64,000 nucleotides of DNA from an uncultured Cellulophaga sp. (GTDB taxonomy: Bacteria > Bacteroidota > Bacteroidia > Flavobacteriales > Flavobacteriaceae). The position numbers and the translations under genes were made by a program. This document shows, piece by piece, positions 55,362 to 62,971 of this stretch. The stretch spans positions 248,001-312,000 of the forward strand of contig CANLOV010000001.1 in NCBI GenBank assembly GCA_947492955.1, in the 5' to 3' direction. A model generated the notes under the pieces. It did not search any database. It was not told the origin of the DNA and saw nothing but the letters and a program-made list of their open reading frames with translations. How positions within the stretch are numbered: the first letter of the stretch is position 1; the number at the start of each line of letters is the position of its first letter.

Positions 55362-56204
55362 TTAATTCCGTTGTTTGTTCTTTTTCTTTTCTTCACGTTC
55401 CTTTTGTTTCTTTTTTTTCGCTTCAGCTTTCGAGTTTTTAATCACATTAAGCCAAGTATAATTTCCGCCATCGTTAAATGGTGTCGAAAAACTTGTTTTA
55501 TTGTCAATATTGATTTTAGTAAAATAGTCTTTATAGTACCAAGCAAAGAATACACTTCCTAAAGTTGGTTTTTCCTTTTCTCTATAATTTAGCCATATTT
55601 CTCTTGGTTCTCCAGTTTTAAATCCTGAAAACTGTCCTTGATAATAGCTGTTATCATGCACGATTTCATTATCAGGCGATATTTCGTAAACAAATTCTCC
55701 TCCATAAACTGCTGTTCCATTTGGTTGAAAAGCGGGAAATATATAAACGTCCAGATTTCCTCTTTCGTTTTCCTTTATATAGTGATTAAATCGGATGGAA
55801 GTCGAATCGTTAATCGGTTTCATTTCAGCATATGCTCTTGATAAAGCTTGCCCGTGTTTATTTAGAAAAGTAGTGTCGATTTGTTTATTCGTTTCAGTTA
55901 CCTCTGATTTAGACTTTACAATGAAGTGAAAAATTTGGTCATATTTTCCGTTTACATACTTGCCATAAACCGAGTGCCAAGTATTTGTGGAATCTTGAAA
56001 ACAAAACCATTCTCTACCAAGTTTACTTATTAGCTCTTTATCTTTTGTCATTAATGTGTCGGTAGAATACCACGCTACTAAATCATAATTTAAGAGCCAT
56101 TCGGCAGTATTAGTCTTTTCATTAAAGTCTTTTATATCGAAATTTTGAGCTTGAATTGAGTTCAATCCCAAAAGTGTAAGTAGTAGTACGAATGTTTTTC
56201 TCAT
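55362..56204 (-). CDS. Secreted protein of unknown function with basic tail
   Basis: A 280-residue protein with a signal peptide (about 1-19, ending NSIQAQ). The central part (about 30-250) has an aromatic-rich beta pattern (WFCFQDSTNTWHSVYGKY, NLDVYIFPAFQPNGTAVYGGEFVYE, FFAWYYKDYFTK). The last 25 residues are almost all Lys/Glu/Arg, a charged disordered tail. No known family. Flanked by family-A elements on both sides. Confidence 0.73.
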   Translation of the reverse strand: MRKTFVLLLTLLGLNSIQAQNFDIKDFNEKTNTAEWLLNYDLVAWYSTDTLMTKDKELISKLGREWFCFQDSTNTWHSVYGKYVNGKYDQIFHFIVKSKSEVTETNKQIDTTFLNKHGQALSRAYAEMKPINDSTSIRFNHYIKENERGNLDVYIFPAFQPNGTAVYGGEFVYEISPDNEIVHDNSYYQGQFSGFKTGEPREIWLNYREKEKPTLGSVFFAWYYKDYFTKINIDNKTSFSTPFNDGGNYTWLNVIKNSKAEAKKKKQKEREEKKKNKQRN

Positions 56205-56210
56205 CTGTGT

Positions 56211-56380
56211 GGTAATGCAACGCTATGTAAAGTCCGTGAAATTTTAGAGAAATATAGGGAGAAAATTTTTGTTAGCGTATTTTTATAAATTAGATGTTTT
56301 TGACTTAGCAGACTTTATAAAAATATACTAATTTTTGTATTAAACATTAAATCCTGTATTAATCATAACTTTTGTTACCT
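56211..56380 (-). repeat. Family-A attC-like element with extra hairpin
   Basis: TAATGCAACGCTATGTAAAG (from 56213), then the family-A module to about 56275. TATTTTTATAAA (56278-56289) pairs perfectly with TTTATAAAAATA (56314-56325), flanked by TTAG/CTAA. The element ends TTGTTACC at 56373-56380. The left half carries AATCCTGTATTAAT, matching AATCCTGTATTGTT at 60.1 kb. Confidence 0.7.
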
Positions 56381-56413
56381 GCTGGCTTTTTTACTACAAA
56401 TTGGGTTCTTGTA

Positions 56414-56665
56414 TTAAGCAATTTTTATGTCAATTTTTAATAGTTTTTGTTTAAATTCTTCCATAGTTCCTTTGTATTCCCAATACATAATTCTGTTGTG
56501 AGAAGATTTCACTAAAATATATTTTTCACTAATTGATTGTATACGCTCTATAGAGACAATTTTTTTTGTAAAATTAGTTTCATTGATAACCTCTTCAATT
56601 TCTTTATTTTCATTATCGTATCCGTGAACAATAATCCCTAATTTAACTTCTATTTCTATAAACAT
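56414..56665 (-). CDS. Small soluble protein, unknown function
   Basis: An 83-residue protein with no signal peptide or membrane helix. It begins MFIEIEVKLGIIVHGYD and contains IQSISEKYILVKSSHNR. It overlaps the Lgt stop codon by one base (TAATG), so it is the fourth gene of the ECF sigma/CQGG/Lgt operon. Function unknown. Confidence 0.7.
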   Translation of the reverse strand: MFIEIEVKLGIIVHGYDNENKEIEEVINETNFTKKIVSIERIQSISEKYILVKSSHNRIMYWEYKGTMEEFKQKLLKIDIKIA

Positions 56666-57495
56666 TATAATATTTTTTTTGTTTTCTTAAATCCATAAAT
56701 TATAAATCCAATTCCAATTGCAATGTAAGGAAGGCTTAAAATTTGCCCCATATTAAATGACATTTCATCTTCAAACCCTACTTGGTTTTCTTTAACAAAT
56801 TCAATTACAAACCTTGCAATAAATATTAGAACAAGTACAAGGCCAAAGAAAACCCCATTTTTAAGTTTATGCCTAACATTTTTATAAAGATATAACATAA
56901 TTATAAAAATGATAAAGTATGAAAGTGCCTCGTATAATTGCGCTGCATGTCTTGGGATATCATCTTTACTCTCAAAAATTACACCTAAAAGGCTAGTTGT
57001 TTTGGTTCCGATAATTTCTGAATTCATAAAGTTCCCAAGTCTAATAAATACACCTAATAATGGAGCTGCAACTGCAATTAAATCTAAAGTACCTATCATT
57101 GAATGTTTAGTTTTTCTAGAATAGAAAAACATTGCAATTAGAAAGCCTAATACTCCACCGTGACTTGATAATCCCTGAAAACCAGTAAATTCAATTCCGC
57201 CTTCTTCCAAAAATCTTATAGGTAGAAATATTTCGAGTGGATTTTCTAAAAAATATGATGGATCATAGAACAAGTAATGCCCAAGCCTCATTCCAACAAC
57301 CAAACCAATAACTCCATACATTGTTAGTTTATCAAGGTCTTCAGAAGAAATTCCTTCTTTTTTAAAAATCCACTTTAAAGTAAGTATAGTTAAAATTATA
57401 CCTGTTACAAAAAGTAGGCTATAATAACGAAGTGAAAATCCAAAAATATTTGCTATTTCAGGGTCAAGATTCCAATGAATGTAGTTTAAAATCAT
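56665..57495 (-). CDS. Prolipoprotein diacylglyceryl transferase (Lgt) homologue
   Basis: A 276-residue, seven-helix membrane enzyme (280 if the first of two ATGs, at 57507, is used). Family motifs are FSLRYYSLLF (about 20), GLVVGMRLGHYLFYDP (about 70), GLSSHGGVLG with the essential His (about 110), RLGNFMNSEIIG with the essential Arg (about 150) and PRHAAQLYEAL (about 180). Lgt adds diacylglycerol to the lipobox Cys of prolipoproteins. The ATG at 57495 overlaps the upstream stop as ATGA and is preferred. Its position in a small sigma-factor operon, rather than a housekeeping locus, suggests a second, specialised copy. Confidence 0.9.
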   Translation of the reverse strand: MILNYIHWNLDPEIANIFGFSLRYYSLLFVTGIILTILTLKWIFKKEGISSEDLDKLTMYGVIGLVVGMRLGHYLFYDPSYFLENPLEIFLPIRFLEEGGIEFTGFQGLSSHGGVLGFLIAMFFYSRKTKHSMIGTLDLIAVAAPLLGVFIRLGNFMNSEIIGTKTTSLLGVIFESKDDIPRHAAQLYEALSYFIIFIIMLYLYKNVRHKLKNGVFFGLVLVLIFIARFVIEFVKENQVGFEDEMSFNMGQILSLPYIAIGIGFIIYGFKKTKKIL

Positions 57496-57680
57496 CCGCC
57501 TTGACATAAAATTGCCATGAAAAGGAATATTACGAGTCTATATAAAACCCTGTATATTTTGTTGTTATTCAAATTTTCATGTTCCTCAATAATTGAAAGA
57601 ATTTCATTTGATTCTATCAGTGGGATAGCATTTATAACCTTTAGCTGTTTCCAAGCCGTTTTAAGATTGTTTAAAAGCAT
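57492..57680 (-). CDS. Single-helix microprotein ending in CQGG
   Basis: A 62-residue protein with a charged helical N-terminus (MLLNNLKTAWKQLKVINAIP), a short acidic part, one C-terminal transmembrane helix (about 42-58) and the terminal residues LCQGG. It overlaps the sigma-factor gene by 20 bases and Lgt by ATGA, so it is translated in a tight operon. A conserved-looking Cys four residues from the C-terminus next to a lipoprotein-Cys acyltransferase gene is striking. It may instead act as a small anti-sigma factor. Not recognised with certainty. Confidence 0.72.
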   Translation of the reverse strand: MLLNNLKTAWKQLKVINAIPLIESNEILSIIEEHENLNNNKIYRVLYRLVIFLFMAILCQGG

Positions 57681-58164
57681 GATATTCGTTTTTAAATTTC
57701 ATTTTTAATTGAGATTTTATTCGATTGAAGCGAGTACTTACGTTAGTAGAAGAAATATTTAAAATTTCAGCAATTTCTTTGTTCTTGTAGCCTTCTAGAT
57801 GTAATATGACAATTGCTTTGTCGATATCCTTTAATGATTTAAGAATAATAATTAGCAGTTCCATATTATCGTCAGCTTTTGCATTGGCGATATAAAAGTC
57901 ATGTGAACCAATTGATTCGGCAATTATAGATTTCTTTTCTTTCTTTATTTTAGTAAGAATAGTATTAAGACTTACTCGGTAAATCCAAGTGCTGATTTGT
58001 GATTTTCCGCGAAATGTGTCGAATGATTTCCAGAGTTGCAATACAATATCTTGAAATGTATCTTTTTGATCGTCATAATTACTATAATATATTTTACAAA
58101 GACTTCTGATGATGCCTCTGTTTTGATTTATTTTTTGAATAAAGTTTTGCTTTTTTAATTCCAT
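57661..58164 (-). CDS. ECF-type RNA polymerase sigma factor
   Basis: A 167-residue sigma-70 family protein with sigma2 (about 20-90; DTFQDIVLQLWKSFDTFRGKSQISTWIYRV) and sigma4 (about 110-165; DKAIVILHLEGYKNKEIAEIL, STNVSTRFNRIK) domains and no sigma3, the ECF layout. It is the first gene of an operon with the CQGG microprotein, Lgt and an 83-residue protein. ECF genes usually sit with their anti-sigma factor; the only candidate here is the microprotein. Confidence 0.93.
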   Translation of the reverse strand: MELKKQNFIQKINQNRGIIRSLCKIYYSNYDDQKDTFQDIVLQLWKSFDTFRGKSQISTWIYRVSLNTILTKIKKEKKSIIAESIGSHDFYIANAKADDNMELLIIILKSLKDIDKAIVILHLEGYKNKEIAEILNISSTNVSTRFNRIKSQLKMKFKNEYHAFKQS

Positions 58165-58281
58165 TTAAGCTATTCCTTTATTGTATTAGTAGTATAATTT
58201 TAGGAATTGTCACAGTTAAAGGATGTTTTTTACTGGCAGCTGGTCTAGGCCCTGTGCAAAACGGTCTCCTATAAACGCTAG

Positions 58282-58333
58282 TTACGGGTTAATATACGTT
58301 AATTTTCGGTTTGGTACAGATGTATATTAGTAA
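58282..58333 (-). repeat. attC-like element downstream of the gene at 58334
   Basis: TTAC-GGGT-TAATATAC (58282-58297) pairs with the continuous GTATATTAGTAA (58322-58333), leaving a 4-base bulge on one arm. The loop contains GTTAATTTTCGGTTTGGTAC, a relative of the loops at 49.2 and 54.25 kb. The element abuts the stop codon of the gene at 58334. Confidence 0.65.
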
Positions 58334-58939
58334 TTATGTATTGTTATAATATGTTTTTATTTCAATTTCTTTATCCAATTTTTGATTTATAAAATCTGAT
58401 ATTTTAGAAAAATCAGACAACTCTAAATTTAAATGCTCAAGATTATATTTTTTTTGGTTTTGGTCAATGAAAATAATTTCATTTTTAAATAATTTTATTT
58501 CATTTAGTGTTTCAATTTTTATATTATTTTTTTGATTACCACTAACGGATATCAATTCTTTGTCTTTTATCGAAATCACTCCATTTGGTATAAATAGAAT
58601 TCCAGAAACAATCAGTAAAACTCCATTTAAAGTCATTAATGATGAAAAAATCAAATACTCTTGTATAAAAATCATAGTACAAACTCCACCAATCGATAAT
58701 AGTGTTCCAATTACAAAGGGATAGATTTTATTATAATCATCATTATTTGTTAAAAACCTTAACTCATTCGTAGCATTCCCTTTTCGGTAGTTTATACTAT
58801 AAATTATTGACCAAATAATAATTGAAGTCCATAGAATTGGTAAAAATCCCTTAATAGGATTCAGGTAATCTGTAAATATGATTAATATGAGAAATCCAAT
58901 AATAATTACTTGGCTTATAGTCGATTTTATTATTTTCAT
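58334..58939 (-). CDS. Membrane protein of unknown function
   Basis: A 201-residue protein with four transmembrane helices (about 10-27, 32-50, 74-94 and 98-118) and a C-terminal cytoplasmic domain (about 120-201) with alternating beta strands (NGVISIKDKELISVSG, EIIFIDQNQKKYNLEHLN), reminiscent of the PH-like domain of the gene at 50132. Function unknown. Array member with elements on both sides. Confidence 0.7.
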   Translation of the reverse strand: MKIIKSTISQVIIIGFLILIIFTDYLNPIKGFLPILWTSIIIWSIIYSINYRKGNATNELRFLTNNDDYNKIYPFVIGTLLSIGGVCTMIFIQEYLIFSSLMTLNGVLLIVSGILFIPNGVISIKDKELISVSGNQKNNIKIETLNEIKLFKNEIIFIDQNQKKYNLEHLNLELSDFSKISDFINQKLDKEIEIKTYYNNT

Positions 58940-58949
58940 CTAATGTTGA

Positions 58950-59020
58950 ATAACGCGGAGCTATATAGAATCCGTGAATTTTTATAGAAATATAGGGAGA
59001 AAATTTTTGTTTTTCATGTA
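58950..59020 (-). repeat. Family-A repeat element
   Basis: AATAACGCGGAGCTATATAG then GAATTTTTATAGAAATATAG and GGAGAAAATTTTTG, following the order of the copies at 46.2, 51.65, 55.26 and 56.2 kb. The rest of the gap to 59144 has no gene; it is A/T-rich with TTAAGTACTTAA near the next stop codon. Confidence 0.7.
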
Positions 59021-59144
59021 TTATGGATCATGATGAGATAAAAACAAAATACAATCTATTGGTATAACATATAAGAATGCAATACCATTAGTTTATACAG
59101 GAAAATTAGCAGATTATGTATCTTTTGTTTAAGTACTTAAGTTG

Positions 59145-59471
59145 CTATTTTTTATAGCCCTTATTATACCCAGTTTTATCAAATTTAAATTCACAAATTC
59201 CATTTATAACTTTGAAGTCTCTTATTTTGTTTACATGATCAGCAGTGAGACCTAACGCATAAATCTCATCTACAAGTTTATTAAATCTGTGTTCTTCTTC
59301 GTCACTTAATCCAGAACTTTCAGATTTTAGACTAAGCGTTTCATGTTCTTTAATTGTATCCTCGATTATATTGTAATGAGCACTTGGGTTAAATTGGCCA
59401 TATATGTGAAACATATCGCTAGATGCATTCATTATTGAACCAATATGTTTGTTATTTAAATAAATTTTCAT
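59145..59471 (-). CDS. Small soluble protein, unknown function
   Basis: A 108-residue acidic protein beginning MKIYLNNKHIGSIMNAS, with a predicted helical centre (ESSGLSDEEEHRFNKLVDEIYALG) and a C-terminal strand pair. No signal peptide or membrane helix, and no family that I recognise. It lies 53 bases downstream of the gene at 59525, with a small GGTATT/AATACC hairpin in the gap. Confidence 0.65.
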   Translation of the reverse strand: MKIYLNNKHIGSIMNASSDMFHIYGQFNPSAHYNIIEDTIKEHETLSLKSESSGLSDEEEHRFNKLVDEIYALGLTADHVNKIRDFKVINGICEFKFDKTGYNKGYKK

Positions 59472-59524
59472 TTAACTAATAAAGTTTTCAATGGTATTTA
59501 ATTCAATACCTTTATTAACCATAG

Positions 59525-59959
59525 TTATTGGATTATTTTAAAAACTACTGGAGAATTAGGAATTTGTCTTAGAGTTAAGTTTTTACTTCCTTTGATAACA
59601 CGTTCACTTATCCAAAAATAATTAATTTCCTGTTTACTATTTTCTATGTTAATGTTTTCAACTGTCAAATTATTATGGTAACTTTTTTTAATCCATCTTC
59701 TCATTTTTGAATAAACTTTTTCAGCGTCTTTTCCTGATTTGTAATTTAATTCAAATCCATGAGTAGCAATAGATATTCTTCCAGAAATAAGTTGATTTCC
59801 TTTTTGCCTACTTCTTAAAAGTTGAATTTTACAGTCGCCAATAGTAAAGAAATACTGTGCTTCAGATTCTTCATCAATTCCATCAATAAATTCAAGAAAT
59901 GTATCAATGAATTCAACTTCATCTTTAGGGAACATAAAAAACTGTAATTCACTTCTCAT
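59525..59959 (-). CDS. Small soluble protein, unknown function
   Basis: A 144-residue cytoplasmic protein, MRSELQFFMFPKDEVEFID at the start, with an alternating beta pattern (AQYFFTIGDCKIQLLRS, LISGRISIATHGFELNY) and a C-terminal RVIKGSKNLTLRQI. No recognised domain. It follows the repeat element at 59992 and is probably co-transcribed with the gene at 59145. Confidence 0.65.
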   Translation of the reverse strand: MRSELQFFMFPKDEVEFIDTFLEFIDGIDEESEAQYFFTIGDCKIQLLRSRQKGNQLISGRISIATHGFELNYKSGKDAEKVYSKMRRWIKKSYHNNLTVENINIENSKQEINYFWISERVIKGSKNLTLRQIPNSPVVFKIIQ

Positions 59960-59991
59960 TATTACTATTTCAGTGTAATTTTTCTAATTAT

Positions 59992-60144
59992 GGCTAACGC
60001 TGTGTTATGTAAAGTGTGGTAGTAAACTAGCGTTTGCTTTCCGTCATAGACATAACAAAATTCAAAAGATTTTGTAGACATCATAAAAATAAGAAAATCT
60101 TGAGATTATGCCCTAATCCTGTATTGTTTATAAGATTGTGTTGT
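59992..60144 (-). repeat. attC-like element, long form
   Basis: Starts GGCTAACGCTGTGTTATGTA and ends GATTGTGTTGT; ends are partly complementary (TTATGTAAAG against CTTATAAAC on the minus strand). The internal hairpin ACAAAAT-TCAAAAG-ATTTTGT (60055-60075) followed by GACATCATAAA matches the one at 48421-48441 with compensatory substitutions. The left half GATTATGCCC...GTATTGTTT matches the half-site at 44.4 kb. Confidence 0.8.
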
Positions 60145-60154
60145 AAAACGTTTT

Positions 60155-60679
60155 TTACAGGTTTAAACTTGTTAAGAATTTGTCCCATACTGAGACTGAA
60201 GAAGAAATTTCAGAGTCTTTCTTGAATTTGATATAATCCCAGTGTTTATCTAGATACTTAATGGATTTTATTTTAAGTCCATTTTGAAATTGATGTGTAG
60301 CACGGCCTGTTCTTAGACTCTCAGCCATTGATTTGTATAAAGATTTGTTTTGTTCTTCAATGGTTGTTATTTCCGTATGTTTTATTTGAGACTTATGTTC
60401 ATTTGATAGTCGTTTCCATAATTCAGCATCTTCATAATCAGAATTGAAACAGATTATAGGTTTTTCCCTGTCTTGTTGGTTTAAAAATTGGATAATTTCT
60501 TCAAATATTTTTGTTTTTTGATTTTTATTCAAAACTGTTTTCCTTAAATCATCAAAATCAACTCTTACTCCATTAAACCATGTTGAATTTAATTCATATT
60601 CTTTTCCATTCAATTCATATAAAATTCCTTCTCCGCGAAATCCAAATTTAATATGAGGAAAGTTATATTCTTTATCCAC
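60155..60679 (-). CDS. Soluble protein of unknown function
   Basis: A 174-residue charged protein without signal peptide or membrane helix. Segments such as FGFRGEGILYELNGKEYELN, FDDLRKTVLNKNQKTKIFEEI and RTGRATHQFQNGLKIKSIKY are visible but match no family that I know. Array member: its stop is ten bases from the TTGTTGT end of the downstream element, and its start lies beside a family-A element. Confidence 0.68.
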   Translation of the reverse strand: MDKEYNFPHIKFGFRGEGILYELNGKEYELNSTWFNGVRVDFDDLRKTVLNKNQKTKIFEEIIQFLNQQDREKPIICFNSDYEDAELWKRLSNEHKSQIKHTEITTIEEQNKSLYKSMAESLRTGRATHQFQNGLKIKSIKYLDKHWDYIKFKKDSEISSSVSVWDKFLTSLNL

Positions 60680-60713
60680 TGATTTTCGATTTAGTCAAAA
60701 TATTTTATAATAT

Positions 60714-60833
60714 AATGTTAAGTGTGGTTCGCAAATTTTTATGGAAATATAAGAAAAACTCTTTTGTTTTTTTAATGTATTGAGAATAAAATTAGTGCCC
60801 ATATTACATATGGTTACTTAATGCGTTTCGTTA
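60714..60833 (-). repeat. Family-A repeat element
   Basis: ATAATGTTAAGTGTGGTTCG then AAATTTTTATGGAAATATAA, AATGTATTGAGAATAAAATT and a CCATAT-TAC-ATATGG hairpin (60799-60813). TTAAGT near the start pairs with ACTTAA near the end. It is the rightmost copy seen and defines the right limit of the array. Confidence 0.7.
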
Positions 60834-60881
60834 TTTTTTAATAATTAATAATACAGATTTTTGGCCATAGTTTTATTTTTC

Positions 60882-61424
60882 CTATTTCTTAATCCTTAGT
60901 AAAATCCAACTCGCTAGTAACAACAGTATAATTGATGTAAATAATGGAACAAGCCACATTGTTTCAACATTAATATTTAGTGTAATTAATAATGAGCCAA
61001 AAGAGACTATTATAGCACCAACAGCGTATCCAAGCTCATCGTAAAACCAAGCATAAGGGAATAAATGCGCACCAGTTATAACAGCATATGTCATAATAAA
61101 ATAATTAGGATATTTAATTAAAATAAAAATTAAGATTGGAAAATAAATAAGTTGTGCAAAGTTTAGCCAAAGACCAAGTGGTTGTAGAGGGTTATTCTTT
61201 ACTTTCCAATTTGTCTTTAGAATTTTAGATAAACTAAAAGCAAGTGGAAGTAATATTGCTCCAATCATGAAAGTGAATACATTTCTTTCATATGATGTGT
61301 ATTCTAAAGTCCATATATATGATATTGCCAACCATACTATGCTAGCAGCTATAATAAAATCAATTCCATTTTTTGTCTGAAGTTGAATTTCCGTTTTTAA
61401 TTGTTTTAAATTATTTTGTTCCAT
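60882..61424 (-). CDS. DUF7010-like six-helix membrane protein
   Basis: A 180-residue integral membrane protein with six hydrophobic helices (about 22-42, 50-66, 84-103, 106-125, 130-150 and 155-176) and the motif ITGAHLFPYAWFYDELGYA (about 117-135), which I associate with a DUF7010-type family of unknown function. It is the rightmost array gene: a repeat element lies downstream, but none is seen in the 145 bases upstream. Confidence 0.72.
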   Translation of the reverse strand: MEQNNLKQLKTEIQLQTKNGIDFIIAASIVWLAISYIWTLEYTSYERNVFTFMIGAILLPLAFSLSKILKTNWKVKNNPLQPLGLWLNFAQLIYFPILIFILIKYPNYFIMTYAVITGAHLFPYAWFYDELGYAVGAIIVSFGSLLITLNINVETMWLVPLFTSIILLLLASWILLRIKK

Positions 61425-61536
61425 ACAATATGTTTTATATAAGTTAATTCCCCTTTTAGATACAGAAATTATAAAATGTTACATAAATCATATTATTTTT
61501 TTTATTTGAATATTTCTAAAAAATTAAATCATAAAA

Positions 61537-61563
61537 AAGTGCAAAACTTTAAGTTTTGCACTT
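61537..61563 (-). terminator. Rho-independent terminator of the amidohydrolase gene
   Basis: A 13-bp stem AAGTGCAAAACTT / AAGTTTTGCACTT, 7-33 bases after the stop on the minus strand and followed there by TTTTTT. It isolates the amidohydrolase transcript from the array genes. Confidence 0.85.
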
Positions 61564-61569
61564 AGGGAG

Positions 61570-62883
61570 TTATTTATTAGTGTTTTCAATATTTAGTAAT
61601 AGTTTATCTAGTTTTTCTCTGTTAAACCATTGTCCCTTAATCATTACCCCAGATATAGTTTTAGTATTGCTAATATTTTCTAATGGGTTTTTATTAAGTA
61701 AAACCAAATCTGCTAATTTTCCCTCATTAATGGTTCCCGATTGAGAAATTGTGTTTAAATAACGTGCTGGGTTTACTGTAGCTGTTTTAAGTGTTTCATA
61801 GGTTGATAGCCCTGAATTGTGTATTAATTCTAATTCGCGATGAAGAGAGAAACCAGGAAGAAATAAGCCATAGGTGTCACTTCCTGCCATTAATGGTATT
61901 CCATGTTTGTGCAACAATAAAGTAAAACTCATTTGCCACTTTAATTCTTTTTTTAGTCGGAGCAATGATTCTTTTTCTGTAAACCAAGGTTTTTTTCTAA
62001 AATTAATTTTATTAGACCTCCAGTAATCCGAATAATGCTTTGGGAGATATTTAATGTTTTTGTCGTTATTTAATATTTCCGATTTGCTCTTATCAGCATA
62101 GCGGCTAATCATTTCAAATATTCCCAGAGTTGGAGATACATAAATACCACTTGTTTTAATTTCTTTTGCTTTTTGCGTTAGAAATGTAATTGAGTTCCTC
62201 TCTTCTTTTGTGAAAATATTCATAAATTCTTCAAGATGAGCTATCGATTTCATTCTTAAGGAGTACTCTAAAGGCAATTCTCTTTGTCCGTGACCTATGA
62301 CTTCAATTTTTTCTTTATGGGCAAGTTCCAGTAATTTTAAATAAATATCTTTTGGTAAATTATCTGCAATTTTTAGATAATCGTAACCTCTTTTTTTATG
62401 ATACTTTACTACAGGTTCTACAGAATCTATATGATTAAAATGAGTTCTTGTAAGATAAGGCCCAGTGGTGTAATAATGTGGAGATAACATAGAATTACTT
62501 TGAGCAATTTCTCTTATTTTTATATGGTCTTGACCATCATATTCTGCCATGTTTCTTGCAGAGGTTATTCCATTTGCAATTAAAAGTTTAAACTCATTCT
62601 CAATATTATTTTGTAGATGATAATGAGTTTCTGCCAGCCCAGGAATTAAATATTTACCAGCAGCTTCAATGGTAAGATCTATTTTATGAGCTACTGTTTT
62701 AGAAGCTGGCTCAATTTTTAATATTTTACCATTTGCTATAATTACTCTTTGATTAATAATTATAGTGTCTGTATTCATTGGTATTACATTTACATGCTCA
62801 AACGAAATTATTTTAGTTTGAGCTTTACAAATAGAAAATGAAATAAAAAATAGAATTAATAAACGATTTTTAAGTGTGTACAT
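61570..62883 (-). CDS. Secreted amidohydrolase-family protein
   Basis: A 437-residue metal-dependent hydrolase with a signal peptide (about 1-21). The N-terminal HxH is in GLAETHYHLQ (about 85), further ligands are expected in IGHGQRELP (about 195) and SIAHLEEF (about 215), and the last Asp in AGSDTYG (about 333), followed by GKLADLVLLNKNPLENI, the small beta sandwich typical of imidazolonepropionase/prolidase-like members. Substrate unknown, possibly a peptide or cyclic amide. It lies 88 bases downstream of an AraC-type regulator on the same strand. Confidence 0.88.
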   Translation of the reverse strand: MYTLKNRLLILFFISFSICKAQTKIISFEHVNVIPMNTDTIIINQRVIIANGKILKIEPASKTVAHKIDLTIEAAGKYLIPGLAETHYHLQNNIENEFKLLIANGITSARNMAEYDGQDHIKIREIAQSNSMLSPHYYTTGPYLTRTHFNHIDSVEPVVKYHKKRGYDYLKIADNLPKDIYLKLLELAHKEKIEVIGHGQRELPLEYSLRMKSIAHLEEFMNIFTKEERNSITFLTQKAKEIKTSGIYVSPTLGIFEMISRYADKSKSEILNNDKNIKYLPKHYSDYWRSNKINFRKKPWFTEKESLLRLKKELKWQMSFTLLLHKHGIPLMAGSDTYGLFLPGFSLHRELELIHNSGLSTYETLKTATVNPARYLNTISQSGTINEGKLADLVLLNKNPLENISNTKTISGVMIKGQWFNREKLDKLLLNIENTNK

Positions 62884-62971
62884 AATTTTTTTAATTTAAA
62901 ATATATGTGCAAACCTATTGTGAAGTGTGTTTTGTATGGTTCGGTATTCTTCACTTTTGAGAAAATAGAAC

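Noticed and set aside
57492-57680. Reading the 62-residue gene as a truncated anti-sigma factor
   Set aside because: Its overlaps with both neighbours (20 bases and ATGA) and a complete helix plus CQGG end make an intact microprotein more likely than a deletion remnant.
60034-60225. A 63-codon plus-strand frame in the 60 kb element
   Set aside because: It covers the palindromic element and runs into a gene on the other strand; Cys/Arg-rich composition typical of a chance frame in a repeat.
44401-61424. CRISPR array or simple tandem repeats
   Set aside because: The repeats are far apart, palindromic, variable in sequence and alternate with genes; there are no regular spacers and no cas genes.
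44401-61424. Insertion sequences or a transposon as the origin of the intergenic repeats
   Set aside because: No transposase and no consistent target duplications were seen, and the repeats keep a fixed orientation relative to the genes. A miniature element origin for the family-A module is not excluded.
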